Shown here: piece after piece, positions 13,734 through 20,572 of the stretch
Position numbering within the stretch: position 1 is the first letter of the stretch
How the letters are laid out: every line of letters begins with the position of its first letter
NCBI GenBank assembly: GCA_046339595.1
Contig: JBKDUF010000099.1
Span: 1-20,572, forward strand
DNA length: 20,572 nt
Direction: 5' to 3'
Source: Ga0077527 sp021300125
Lineage (GTDB): Bacteria > Pseudomonadota > Gammaproteobacteria > Burkholderiales > SG8-41
Notes under the pieces: model-generated
What the model was told of the DNA's origin: nothing
The model's input: only the letters and a program-made list of their open reading frames with translations
Databases searched by the model: none
Translations under genes and position numbers: made by a program

Positions 13734-15255
13734 GCAGGCAGCGTCCGGTCATCGCCGCGGGTTGTGGCAGGCCCATCATGGCCAGCAGCGTCGGCGCCAC
13801 GTCCTGCAACGCGCCGCCTTCGGCCATCTTCGCCTTGCGTCCGATGTAGAGCAGCGGCACCAGGTTCAGCGTGTGCGCGGTATGCGGCTGCTGTGAAGTC
13901 TCGTCGCGCATGGTTTCGGCATTACCGTGGTCTGCGGTGATCAGCACCTCGCCACCGGTTTCGCGCATCGCCTCGACTGCACGGCCGACGCATTCGTCGA
14001 GCACCTCGATGGCACGCGTCGCGGCCTCCAGGTTGCCGGTGTGGCCGACCATGTCGCCATTGGCGAAATTGCAGACGATGGCGTGGTACTGCTTCGAGCG
14101 GATCGCCGTCACCAGCTTGTCGGTGACTTCGCGCGCGCTCATCTCCGGCTGCAGGTCATAGGTTGCGACCTTGGGCGAGGGCACCAGGACGCGGTCCTCG
14201 CCGGGGTAGGGTGTCTCGATGCCGCCGTTGAAGAAATAGGTGACATGGGCGTATTTCTCGGTTTCGGCGATGCGCAACTGGCGCAGGCCGTGCCGCGACA
14301 GGATCTCGCCGAAACCGTCGCGGATTTCCTGGGGGCCGAAAGCCGCGGGCAGAGGGGCGAAGTCGTCGCCGTAGCGGGTGAGCGTGCAGTAGTAGCCAAG
14401 TTTCGGCACGCGGGCGCGGGCAAAACCGGCGAAGCCGGGATCGGTCAGAGCGGCCGTCAGCTGGCGTGCGCGATCGGCGCGGAAATTCATGAATACCGCG
14501 GCGTCGCCGTCCATCATGCGCGCGGGTGATGCGCCCGCAGCCTGGATTGCGGTGGCCTGCACGAATTCGTCGGTTTCGCCGCGTGCGTAAGCCGCTTTCA
14601 GCGCGGACAGCGCGTCCGGCGCCGTGTGCGGCGCACGGCCGTCCACAATCAGGTCAAAGGCGGACTGCACCCGGTCCCAGCGCTGGTCGCGGTCCATCGC
14701 GAAATAGCGTCCGCAGACCGATGCGATGCGCGCGTTACCCAGCCGGGCGCAGAGCTGCCCGAGCGCGGCCAGGGAGGGCTCCGCGCTTTGCGGGGGCGTG
14801 TCGCGTCCGTCGAGAAAGGCGTGCACCAGCACCTGTTTCACACCGCGTGCCGCGGCGAGCTTGAGCAGGGCATGGATCTGCGATTCGTGGCTGTGCACGC
14901 CGCCGGGGGAGAGCAGGCCCAGCACGTGCAGCGTGCTGCCGGCGGCGGTGTCGAGCAGCTTCGCGAAAACCGCGTTCTGCGCGAACTCGCCGGTTTCGAT
15001 CGCGTGCTCGATCTTGGTGTAGTCCTGGTAGATCACGCGGCCGGCGCCGATGTTCATGTGCCCGACCTCGGAGTTGCCCATCTGCTGCGGCGGCAGCCCC
15101 ACCCATTTTTCGCTGGCGTCGATCAGGGTGCGCGGGCAGGTGTTCCACCACACGTTCCAGTGCGGTTTGCGGGCCTGGCAGATGGCGTTGTCCTCACAGG
15201 CCTCGCGGTGGCCGAAACCGTCCAGAATGATGAGCAGGGCCGGGGTGATCGACAT
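13720..15255 (-). CDS. gpmI: 2,3-bisphosphoglycerate-independent phosphoglycerate mutase
   Basis: This 511-residue glycolytic enzyme interconverts 3- and 2-phosphoglycerate using two manganese ions. The phosphatase-like metal site is visible as LLIILDGFGHRE (D12), the catalytic serine in MGNSEVGHMNIGAGR (S62) and ITADHGNAETM near the C-terminus. The length matches the family. The ATG at 15255 has no Shine-Dalgarno and is preceded by an AT-rich leader. envC overlaps its end by 14 bases, so gpmI-envC-ctpA probably form one operon. It is divergent from the oligosaccharyltransferase gene. Confidence 0.97.
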   Translation of the reverse strand: MSITPALLIILDGFGHREACEDNAICQARKPHWNVWWNTCPRTLIDASEKWVGLPPQQMGNSEVGHMNIGAGRVIYQDYTKIEHAIETGEFAQNAVFAKLLDTAAGSTLHVLGLLSPGGVHSHESQIHALLKLAAARGVKQVLVHAFLDGRDTPPQSAEPSLAALGQLCARLGNARIASVCGRYFAMDRDQRWDRVQSAFDLIVDGRAPHTAPDALSALKAAYARGETDEFVQATAIQAAGASPARMMDGDAAVFMNFRADRARQLTAALTDPGFAGFARARVPKLGYYCTLTRYGDDFAPLPAAFGPQEIRDGFGEILSRHGLRQLRIAETEKYAHVTYFFNGGIETPYPGEDRVLVPSPKVATYDLQPEMSAREVTDKLVTAIRSKQYHAIVCNFANGDMVGHTGNLEAATRAIEVLDECVGRAVEAMRETGGEVLITADHGNAETMRDETSQQPHTAHTLNLVPLLYIGRKAKMAEGGALQDVAPTLLAMMGLPQPAAMTGRCLLEFT

Positions 15256-15295
15256 GATGATATGTTGATGATTTTATTAATGAAATTGGAATACT

Positions 15296-15304
15296 TGCTA
15301 GAAT
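15296..15304 (+). promoter_or_regulatory. Extended -10 promoter before the oligosaccharyltransferase gene
   Basis: TGCTAGAAT matches the extended -10 form TGnTATAAT with one mismatch. It lies in an AT-rich stretch (15256-15320) between gpmI and the gene starting at 15333, leaving a leader of about 22 bases. Confidence 0.45.
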
Positions 15305-15332
15305 GCGATTTTAAATCATTTCCCCGTCCCGC

Positions 15333-17078
15333 GTGTTCGCTCCTCCGCTCCTGGCACGGTGCGGCCTGCTTCTGGCCGCGCTGCTCTGCGCCCTGCCATT
15401 CCTGCAGCCTTACCACCGGCACCCGCTGACCGCGTTTTATTCGGAGTGGATGGCGCTGGTGCTGGGCTGCGGCGTGGCCCTCGTGCTGGCTTTGGCCTCC
15501 GCCTGGCGCGAAGGTCGTCTGCCGTGGAGTGCCATGGCGCCGCTGGCGCTGGCCATTCTGCTGTTCCTGCATGCCTTGTTCGACCGTGCCCCGTATTTCG
15601 GCCAGGCGCTGACCGCGGCGCTGTATCTGCTGTGGGCGGCATTGCTGGTGCTGGCGGGCCATGCGCTGGCGCGGCTGGCCGGTCGCGAGGCCCTGATCGA
15701 TGCCCTGGCGACGGGCCTTGCCCTGGGCGCGCTGCTGAGCGCGTTCGCAGGGCTGGTCCAGCACCTGCAGCTGCCCACCCTGCTTGATGCCTGGGTTGCG
15801 CGTGCGGTGAGCGCAGCGATATTCGGCAACCTTGCACAGGCCAACCATTTTGCCGCCTACACCACGCTGGGGCTGCTCGCGTTTGCCGAACTGCACCGCC
15901 GCGGCCGCGTCGGCTGCGCCGCGCTGGCGCTGGCTGCGGCACCAATGCTGCTGGTGCTCGGACTTTCGGGGTCCCGGGCGGCGGCGCTGTACCTGATCGC
16001 CGCACTGCTGATCGCGCTGCTGATATGGCGCCGCCAGCATGAAGACGGCGCGCAGCGGCTGGCGGCGGTCTGCGCCACCTATGTCGTCGCCTATGTGCTG
16101 TTGCAGGCGCTGGTGGCGGCCGGCGTGCTGCAAGGTGCGCCGCGCGAGGCGGTGACCGCGGCCGAGCGCATGGTGGACGGCGCGGCGAGCATCGCCGACC
16201 GCCTGCGCCTGTGGCATGCGGCCTGGCTGATGTTCATCGCCGAGCCGCTGTCCGGCGCCGGCTGGGGACAGTTTGCGACCGGCTTTTTCGAGCGCGCCGC
16301 CCTGCTGTATCCGCAGGGCGGCTACCAGCTCTACCACCATGCCCACAACATCCTGATGCAGCTGCTGGCGGAGACCGGCCTCGCCGGCCTGGCCTGTGTC
16401 GTGATGCCGCTGGCTTGCGCGCTCCGGCGTCCCGCGCTGCCGGTGCCAACCGGCGGCATCTGGTTGATGGCAGCGCTGGGGGCGACGCTGCTGCTGCACA
16501 GCCTGCTGGAGTATCCGCTCTGGTACGCCTATTTCCTCGGCCCTGCCGCGCTGCTGCTGGGTGCGGCGCACCAGGCTGAGCTGAGATTGCACCTGCCCGG
16601 GCTGTGGCGGGTCGCGACCCTGTTGCTGGTCTGCGGCGGGCTGGTCAACCTGGTCCGGCTGTGGCCGGAGTACCGCGACTTCGAACGCCTGTTCCTGGCC
16701 GTTCCGCCACCGGCGGCTGAGCAGCCGGCCATCCTGTCGCGCCTGCACCGCAACCCGCTGCTACGGCATTACGTCGAAGTCGCCTATACGCTGCCGATGC
16801 GGCCCGGTCTTGGCGAACTCGACCGCCAGCTGTATGCCAACACCCGCGCCCTGCGTTTTGTGCCGGTGGACACGCTGGCCTGGCGCCAGGTGCTGCTGCT
16901 GGCGCTGGCCGAGCGGCCGCAGGAGGCATTGCGCAGCCTGGAGCTGGCGAGGGCAGCCTACCCGCAGCCTCCGCGCGATTACCTCGAGGCGCTGCACCGC
17001 CTGTCGCGGGAGCAGCCGGAGCGGCTGCGGCCTCTGCTAGAATCCGCGACCGAAACTTCATCAACCGCAAGGCCCTGA
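15333..17078 (+). CDS. PglL/WaaL/Wzy-type O-oligosaccharyltransferase
   Basis: This 581-residue membrane protein resembles O-antigen ligases/polymerases and pilin-glycosylating ligases of the PglL/PilO type. These move lipid-linked oligosaccharides to lipid A or to serine/threonine of pilins in the periplasm. About ten to twelve hydrophobic segments fill residues 5-430. Signature segments are GNLAQANHFAAYTTLG (165-180), typical of PglL proteins, LSGSRAA (211-217), and HHAHNILMQLLAETG (335-349), whose histidines match the catalytic histidine region of the superfamily. The last 150 residues are mostly soluble, like the Wzy_C_2 domain. The start is GTG 15333, with no visible ribosome site. It sits between gpmI and the rhodanese-secB operon, which in related genomes are often direct divergent neighbours. 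Confidence 0.85.
   Translation: MFAPPLLARCGLLLAALLCALPFLQPYHRHPLTAFYSEWMALVLGCGVALVLALASAWREGRLPWSAMAPLALAILLFLHALFDRAPYFGQALTAALYLLWAALLVLAGHALARLAGREALIDALATGLALGALLSAFAGLVQHLQLPTLLDAWVARAVSAAIFGNLAQANHFAAYTTLGLLAFAELHRRGRVGCAALALAAAPMLLVLGLSGSRAAALYLIAALLIALLIWRRQHEDGAQRLAAVCATYVVAYVLLQALVAAGVLQGAPREAVTAAERMVDGAASIADRLRLWHAAWLMFIAEPLSGAGWGQFATGFFERAALLYPQGGYQLYHHAHNILMQLLAETGLAGLACVVMPLACALRRPALPVPTGGIWLMAALGATLLLHSLLEYPLWYAYFLGPAALLLGAAHQAELRLHLPGLWRVATLLLVCGGLVNLVRLWPEYRDFERLFLAVPPPAAEQPAILSRLHRNPLLRHYVEVAYTLPMRPGLGELDRQLYANTRALRFVPVDTLAWRQVLLLALAERPQEALRSLELARAAYPQPPRDYLEALHRLSREQPERLRPLLESATETSSTARP
17035..17043 (+). promoter_or_regulatory. Extended -10 promoter for the rhodanese-grxC-secB operon
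   Basis: TGCTAGAAT, identical to the box at 15296, lies inside the last codons of the oligosaccharyltransferase gene, 72 bases before the rhodanese ATG. There is no recognisable -35. It would let the operon be expressed independently of the upstream gene. Confidence 0.4.
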
Positions 17079-17115
17079 GCCCCCGGCCCCCTACAGGCCC
17101 GGCGGTCACCTCCCC

Positions 17116-17553
17116 ATGGAATCCTTTTTCGATTACCTGCAGAAAAGCCCCTTCAACATGATGCTGTTCGGCGGCGCGCTGGCAAGTGGCGTGATGCTGC
17201 TGTGGCCGCTGCTGGTGAAGCCCTTCCGCTCGGGCAAGGAACTGGGCCCTTTCGAGGCGGTGCAGCTGATCAACCGCAACGACGCGCTGGTGATCGACCT
17301 GCGCGACACCGGCGAGTACGAGTCCGGCCATATTTCCGGCGCGCGCCACCTGCCGGAACGCCAGCTGGTGGATCGCCTGCAGGAACTGGATAAATTCAAG
17401 GACCGGCCGCTGCTGGTGACCTGCCGCAGCGGCATGCGGGCGAGCGCCGCCGTGCACGTGATGCGGCGCAAGGGGTTCGGGCAGGCGGTGAGCCTGCGCG
17501 GCGGCATCAGTGCCTGGGAGCAGGCGGGCATGCCGCTGCAGAAGAAAAAATAA
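17116..17553 (+). CDS. Membrane-anchored rhodanese-like protein
   Basis: This 145-residue protein has one N-terminal transmembrane segment (residues 14-34) and a single rhodanese domain (about 45-140). Rhodaneses carry persulfide sulfur on an active-site cysteine; here it is C103 in TCRSGMRAS. The domain starts with ALVIDLRDTGEYESGHI, the usual CH2A-type motif. The six-residue loop CRSGMR is the size seen in sulfurtransferases. It leads the operon with grxC, secB, an SH3 protein and gpsA; grxC starts 19 bases after it. It resembles YibN, which lies in the same position beside grxC and secB in gammaproteobacteria. Confidence 0.92.
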   Translation: MESFFDYLQKSPFNMMLFGGALASGVMLLWPLLVKPFRSGKELGPFEAVQLINRNDALVIDLRDTGEYESGHISGARHLPERQLVDRLQELDKFKDRPLLVTCRSGMRASAAVHVMRRKGFGQAVSLRGGISAWEQAGMPLQKKK

Positions 17554-17572
17554 TCCCGCGGAGACCACCCTC

Positions 17573-17830
17573 ATGGCCAGGATTCGCATGTATGCCACCG
17601 CGGTCTGCCCCTACTGCCAGATGGCCGAGCGCCTGCTTCGGGGCAAGGGTGTGACCGAGATCGAGAAAATCCGCATCGACAGTGATCCCGCGCTGCGCGA
17701 GGAGATGATGCAGAAAACCGGGCGCCGCACCGTGCCGCAGATCTACATTGGTGACACCCATGTCGGGGGCTATGACGACCTCGCCGCCCTCGACCGCGCC
17801 GGCGGCCTCGATCCGCTGCTGGCCTCCTGA
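17573..17830 (+). CDS. grxC: Glutaredoxin 3
   Basis: This 85-residue protein is a dithiol glutaredoxin that uses glutathione to reduce disulfides in the cytosol. The active site is CPYC (C12, C15) after YATAV. The cis-proline glutathione-binding motif TVPQIYIG and the VGGYDDL motif are both present. ATG 17573 gives the standard length, with GGAG at 17560-17563 upstream; the frame extends upstream only as a shadow of the rhodanese gene. It is second in the operon, before secB. The gene order matches that of E. coli. Confidence 0.96.
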   Translation: MARIRMYATAVCPYCQMAERLLRGKGVTEIEKIRIDSDPALREEMMQKTGRRTVPQIYIGDTHVGGYDDLAALDRAGGLDPLLAS

Positions 17831-17875
17831 TTCTCAACCCGACGATTCAACGCGAATCTCCAACCGGTATCCCGC

Positions 17876-18364
17876 ATGAGCGAACAGCCCCAGCAGGCCC
17901 AGCCCCAGTTCGGCATCCAGAAAATCTATCTGAAAGACCTGTCGCTGGAGTTACCCAACGCACCGCAGGTTTTCCTGCAGATGGAGGCGCCGGAAATCGA
18001 CATCCAGGTGCATAACGCAGCAGCCGCCCTGGATGCGGCCAACGGCCTGTTTGAGGCGGTGCTCACCGTCACCGTCACCGCAAAGCTCAAGGACAAGACC
18101 GTGTTCCTGGTCGAGGCCGCGCAGGCCGGGATTTTCCAGATCCTCAACCTGCCGCCGCAGGAAATCGACGCCGTGCTCGGCATCCTGTGCCCGAGTACGC
18201 TGTTGCCGTACGCCCGCGAGGCCGTATCCGGCGTGCTGATCCGCGCCGGTTTCCCTCCGGTGGTGCTGCAGCACATGAGCTTCGACGCCGCTTACCAGGA
18301 ACGGCTGCGTCAGATGCAGGCCGAGCAGCAAGGCCAGCCGGCTCCGGCCGTCACGGTGCAGTAA
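17876..18364 (+). CDS. secB: Protein-export chaperone SecB
   Basis: This 162-residue cytosolic chaperone works as a tetramer that keeps precursor proteins unfolded and delivers them to SecA. The family signature is clear in IQKIYLKDLSLELPNAP near the start and CPSTLLPYAREAVSGVLIRA in the second half, then FPPVVLQHMSFDAAYQ. The C-terminal tail is short and rich in Gln, Ala and Pro. The ATG at 17876 has no strong ribosome site. It lies between grxC and an SH3-domain protein, then gpsA, the order expected in proteobacteria. Confidence 0.97.
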   Translation: MSEQPQQAQPQFGIQKIYLKDLSLELPNAPQVFLQMEAPEIDIQVHNAAAALDAANGLFEAVLTVTVTAKLKDKTVFLVEAAQAGIFQILNLPPQEIDAVLGILCPSTLLPYAREAVSGVLIRAGFPPVVLQHMSFDAAYQERLRQMQAEQQGQPAPAVTVQ

Positions 18365-18370
18365 AGGGCC

Positions 18371-18808
18371 ATGCCGGTACGTTGCCTGGCGCTGCTCATC
18401 GCGTTGCTCGCTGCGGGCGCGAATGCGGCGGAGTTTCGCGCCGCCGCCGAGAACGCGGTGATCCTCTACGATGCGCCCTCGACCAAGGCGCGCAAGCTGT
18501 TCATCGTCAACCGCGGCTATCCGCTGGAAGTCGTGGTCCAGGTCGAGGGCTGGGTCAAGGTGCGCGATGCGACCGGCGCCCTGTCATGGGCCGAGGTGAA
18601 ATCACTCGATAACTCGCGCAACGTACTGGTGCGCGCGGCCAGCGTGGCGCTGCGCCAGAAACCGGCGGATGACGCCCCGGTCGTCGCCGAGCTGCGCCGC
18701 GACGTGCTGCTGGAGCTGGTCGACCGGCCTGCCGGCGGCTGGGCCCAGGTGCGCCATCGCGACGCCGGCGCCGGTTTTGTCCGCGTCGCCGATATCTGGG
18801 GCGAATGA
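18371..18808 (+). CDS. Exported SH3-domain protein
   Basis: This 145-residue protein has a signal peptide (residues 1-19, cleavage after ANA) followed by two bacterial SH3-like repeats. Repeat one covers about 25-80 (ENAVILYDAPSTKARKLFIV, then VEGWVKVRDATG) and repeat two about 85-142 (VRAASVALRQKPADDAPVVA, then GGWAQVRHRDAGAGFVRVAD). Such domains often bind peptidoglycan peptides, so a periplasmic wall-associated role is likely, though its precise job is unknown. It has AAAGG before ATG 18371, six bases after the secB stop. gpsA starts 43 bases after it. Confidence 0.85.
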   Translation: MPVRCLALLIALLAAGANAAEFRAAAENAVILYDAPSTKARKLFIVNRGYPLEVVVQVEGWVKVRDATGALSWAEVKSLDNSRNVLVRAASVALRQKPADDAPVVAELRRDVLLELVDRPAGGWAQVRHRDAGAGFVRVADIWGE

Positions 18809-18851
18809 AACCGGGCATGACGGGTCCGCAGGCAACTGCCGGCACCGCGGC

Positions 18852-19847
18852 ATGAACATCACCGTTCTCGGCGCTGGCGCCTGGGGCAGTGCGATGGCCT
18901 GCCACCTCGCCGCAACGCATCCAGTGGTGCTGTGGGCGCGTGATGCAGCCTTAGCCGAAACGCTGCGCCGTGAGGGAGCCAATACCCGTTACCTGCCCGG
19001 TGTGCGCTTTCCCGAAACCCTGCGTGTCAAGGCCGATCTTGCGCAGGCCCTAAACGGCGCGCAGTGCCTGATTCTTGCCATGACCGTGGCAGGGCTGCGC
19101 GGCACCCTGCAGCGGCTGCGGGAATTCGCAGTGACGGTGCCGGTGATCTGGCTGTGCAAGGGTTTCGAGCGGCCGCAGGCGAAGCTGCCGCACGAGGTGT
19201 TTGCCGAAGTGATGGCCCCGGGCCATCCGCACGCTGTGCTGTCCGGGCCCAGTTTCGCGCAGGAAGTCGCTGCCGGACTGCCTGCAGCGTTGACGCTGGC
19301 CTCGGCCCGGCAGCACGATGCGGATGAGCTGGCGCGCCAGCTGCATGGCGGTACGCTGCGCGTGTATTCGCATGACGACGTGGTCGGCGTCGAAGTCGGT
19401 GGCGCTGTGAAAAACGTGATGGCGATCGCCTCCGGCGTCTGCGACGGTTTCGGCCTTGGGCTCAATGCACGTGCCGCACTGATCACCCGCGGCCTCGCCG
19501 AGATGACCCGCCTCGGCGTGGCCCTCGGCGCCCGTGTCGAAACCTTCATGGGGCTTGCCGGCATCGGCGACCTGATCCTGACCTGCACCGGCGATCTCTC
19601 GCGCAACCGCCGCGTCGGCCTCGCGCTGGCCCGGGGGCAGACGCTGGCTGGCGCCCAGGCCGGGCTGGGCCATGTTGCCGAAGGCGTGTTCACCGCGGCC
19701 GAGGTGCTGCGCCGCGCGCGCACACTGGGCGTGGACATGCCGATCACCGACGCGGTGTGCCGCGTACTCGATCAGCCAGAACGTACTGCCGATGTGGTAC
19801 GCGAACTGCTTTCACGTGATGTACGACCCGAACACGGCAGCCGCTGA
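18852..19847 (+). CDS. gpsA: Glycerol-3-phosphate dehydrogenase [NAD(P)+]
   Basis: This 331-residue cytosolic enzyme reduces dihydroxyacetone phosphate to glycerol-3-phosphate for phospholipid synthesis. The nucleotide-binding motif is VLGAGAWGS (5-13). The catalytic lysine is K187 in GGAVKNVMAIASG, followed by ARAALITRGLAEM and GLAGIGDLILTCTG. The usual AVPS/AVPV segment reads AMTVAGLR here, a small departure. ATG 18852 fits the family start, although the frame is open upstream through the SH3 gene and there is no clear ribosome site. It ends the operon and converges with trmL nine bases later. Confidence 0.96.
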   Translation: MNITVLGAGAWGSAMACHLAATHPVVLWARDAALAETLRREGANTRYLPGVRFPETLRVKADLAQALNGAQCLILAMTVAGLRGTLQRLREFAVTVPVIWLCKGFERPQAKLPHEVFAEVMAPGHPHAVLSGPSFAQEVAAGLPAALTLASARQHDADELARQLHGGTLRVYSHDDVVGVEVGGAVKNVMAIASGVCDGFGLGLNARAALITRGLAEMTRLGVALGARVETFMGLAGIGDLILTCTGDLSRNRRVGLALARGQTLAGAQAGLGHVAEGVFTAAEVLRRARTLGVDMPITDAVCRVLDQPERTADVVRELLSRDVRPEHGSR

Positions 19848-19866
19848 GCGGCGGTTTCAGCTGCCG
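19835..19866. terminator. Dyad spanning the gpsA/trmL convergence
   Basis: CGGCAGC (19835-19841) and GCTGCCG (19860-19866) form a seven-base dyad. A smaller CCGC/GCGG hairpin lies inside it. It covers both stop codons and could act in both directions, but neither side has a T-tract. Confidence 0.3.
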
Positions 19867-20321
19867 TCGCGGAAATCCTGCTGCCGCCAGGCCTCGTAAA
19901 CGGCGACGGCCACTGCATTGGCCAGATTCAGGCTACGGTTGCCATCGCGCATCGGCAGGCGCAGCCGCTGCGCCGGCGGCAGCGCATCGAGCAGCGCCTG
20001 CGGCAGGCCTCGGGTTTCGGGACCGAACAGCAGCACGTCTCCGGGGGCAAAGCCTGCACGGTCGTAGCGTTGCGTGCCGCGGGTGCTGAACGCCCAGATG
20101 CGCCGTGCCGCTAGCGCCGTCTTGCATGCGGCCCAGTCCTCATGGAGCTGCAATGATGCGCGATCGTGGTAGTCAAGACCCGCCCGGGCGAGGTTGCGGT
20201 CGTTCAGAGTGAAGCCCAGTGGACGTACCAGGTGCAACCGCGCACCGGTGTTGGCGGCGAGACGGATGATGTTCCCGGTGTTGGGCGCGATTTCCGGCTC
20301 ATAGAGGGCAATGTCGAACAT
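19857..20321 (-). CDS. trmL: tRNA (cytidine/uridine-2'-O-)-methyltransferase TrmL
   Basis: This 154-residue SPOUT-class enzyme methylates the ribose of the wobble base (position 34) of leucine tRNAs using S-adenosylmethionine. Motifs of the deep trefoil knot are present: EIAPNTGNIIRLAANTG (10-26), LLFGPETRGLP (97-107) and LPMRDGNRSLNLANAVAVAV (122-141). The frame is open to 20480, but ATG 20321 gives the normal length and start (MFDIALYEPEIAPN). No strong ribosome site is visible. It is convergent with gpsA and divergent from the pilus ATPase gene at the right edge. Confidence 0.94.
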   Translation of the reverse strand: MFDIALYEPEIAPNTGNIIRLAANTGARLHLVRPLGFTLNDRNLARAGLDYHDRASLQLHEDWAACKTALAARRIWAFSTRGTQRYDRAGFAPGDVLLFGPETRGLPQALLDALPPAQRLRLPMRDGNRSLNLANAVAVAVYEAWRQQDFRDGS

Positions 20322-20494
20322 GGGTATGCGGCAGCAGGGTTTGGTTGTCACCCTGGCCTGAACAGGATATTCTTGAAGATCAACAAGATAAATGAATGCA
20401 CCTGGTGGATCTGTCCGTCGGCTGCCCGCTGAGTCCGCACCGGATTTTTCAGTTCCGGGACTCAAGTCCTCGCGCAACATGCCGAGGCCTGCTG

Positions 20495-20508
20495 CCCCCC
20501 CCTATTCT
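20495..20508 (+). promoter_or_regulatory. C8 tract followed by a -10-like TATTCT
   Basis: Eight C in a row (20495-20502) directly precede TATTCT (20503-20508), six bases before the ATG at 20515. No good -35 is seen. If used, the transcript would be nearly leaderless. Confidence 0.25.
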
Positions 20509-20514
20509 GAGTGA

Positions 20515-20572
20515 ATGCGCATGGGACGTCCCGAAAAAATCCGCCTCGGTGAAATCCTGGTGCAGCAAAAGC
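20515..20572 (+). CDS. GspE/MshE-type secretion or pilus ATPase, N-terminal fragment
   Basis: Only the first 19 codons lie in the window, reading MRMGRPEKIRLGEILVQQK. The RLGEILVQQ segment matches the start of the N-terminal domain of type II secretion/type IV pilus assembly ATPases (GspE, PilB, MshE). In betaproteobacteria I recall MSHA-type MshE proteins beginning very much like this, so that is my first choice. The start could be ATG 20515 or ATG 20521, two codons later. No clear Shine-Dalgarno precedes either. The call depends on a short stretch. Confidence 0.55.
   Translation, partial: MRMGRPEKIRLGEILVQQK

Noticed and set aside
15123..16748. 541-codon open frame on the minus strand opposite the oligosaccharyltransferase gene
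   Set aside because: Its translation is Gln/Arg-rich low complexity, typical of antisense to a Leu/Ala-rich membrane gene, and it crosses the gpmI start.
20372..20387. Imperfect dyad CTTGAAGATCAACAAG between trmL and the pilus ATPase gene
   Set aside because: Two mismatched pairs in a 16-base element is too weak to call an operator without comparison.
20166..20432. 88-codon open frame on the plus strand over the trmL start
   Set aside because: It is antisense to trmL and its upstream region, with no ribosome site or known motif.
1..20572. Mobile elements, CRISPR arrays, tRNA or riboswitches
   Set aside because: I scanned for transposase motifs, regularly spaced repeats, tRNA-like arms and long conserved leaders and saw none that I could support.

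Overview
The window is a stretch of high-GC chromosome that looks betaproteobacterial (Rhodocyclales/Nitrosomonadales-like). This rests on base composition and on gene orders I recall from that class: dacA-dat-ybeD-lipB-lipA, argB-HAD-slmA, gpmI-envC-ctpA-moeB, and rhodanese-grxC-secB-gpsA-trmL. It is mostly core housekeeping DNA. I see no rRNA, tRNA, CRISPR array, insertion sequence or prophage.

Layout. 1-324 (-): decayed DUF4197 gene. 340-843 (+): TlpA-like thioredoxin. 948-2530 (-): lipA and lipB, overlapping by ATGA. 2608-3761 (+): a two-gene unit (unknown exported protein plus DUF2238 membrane protein) that interrupts the lip cluster. 3748-6090 (-): DUF493/ybeD, class-IV aminotransferase and D,D-carboxypeptidase dacA. 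6137-6905 (-): ECF sigma factor and short zinc-binding anti-sigma factor, divergent from an Hsp20 gene (7037-7465, +) that has a sigma-32-like promoter and a strong terminator. 7580-9719 (+): argB, HAD phosphatase, slmA. 9865-10173 (+): small unknown protein. 10204-15255 (-): gpmI, envC, ctpA, moeB in transcription order. 15333-17078 (+): PglL/Wzy-type oligosaccharyltransferase. 17116-19847 (+): rhodanese, grxC, secB, SH3 protein, gpsA. 19857-20321 (-): trmL. 20515 to the edge (+): first codons of a probable GspE/MshE-type pilus ATPase.

How the genes fit together. LipB and LipA make protein-bound lipoate. DacA, the EnvC-like activator and SlmA act on the cell wall and division. CtpA is a periplasmic processing protease. 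Rhodanese, glutaredoxin and SecB form a sulfur/redox/export neighbourhood. The oligosaccharyltransferase and the pilus ATPase near the right end suggest a glycosylated type IV or MSHA-like pilus.

No stretch over 300 bases lacks a gene or pseudogene. The largest gaps are 20322-20514, 9720-9864, 6906-7036, 7466-7579 and 844-947. In 9720-9864 I see nothing convincing beyond the ribosome binding site of the next gene. I did not find a clear new multi-gene system. The best candidates for a second look are the two-gene insertion in the lip cluster, the inserted oligosaccharyltransferase, the sigma/anti-sigma/Hsp20 locus and the broken DUF4197 gene.
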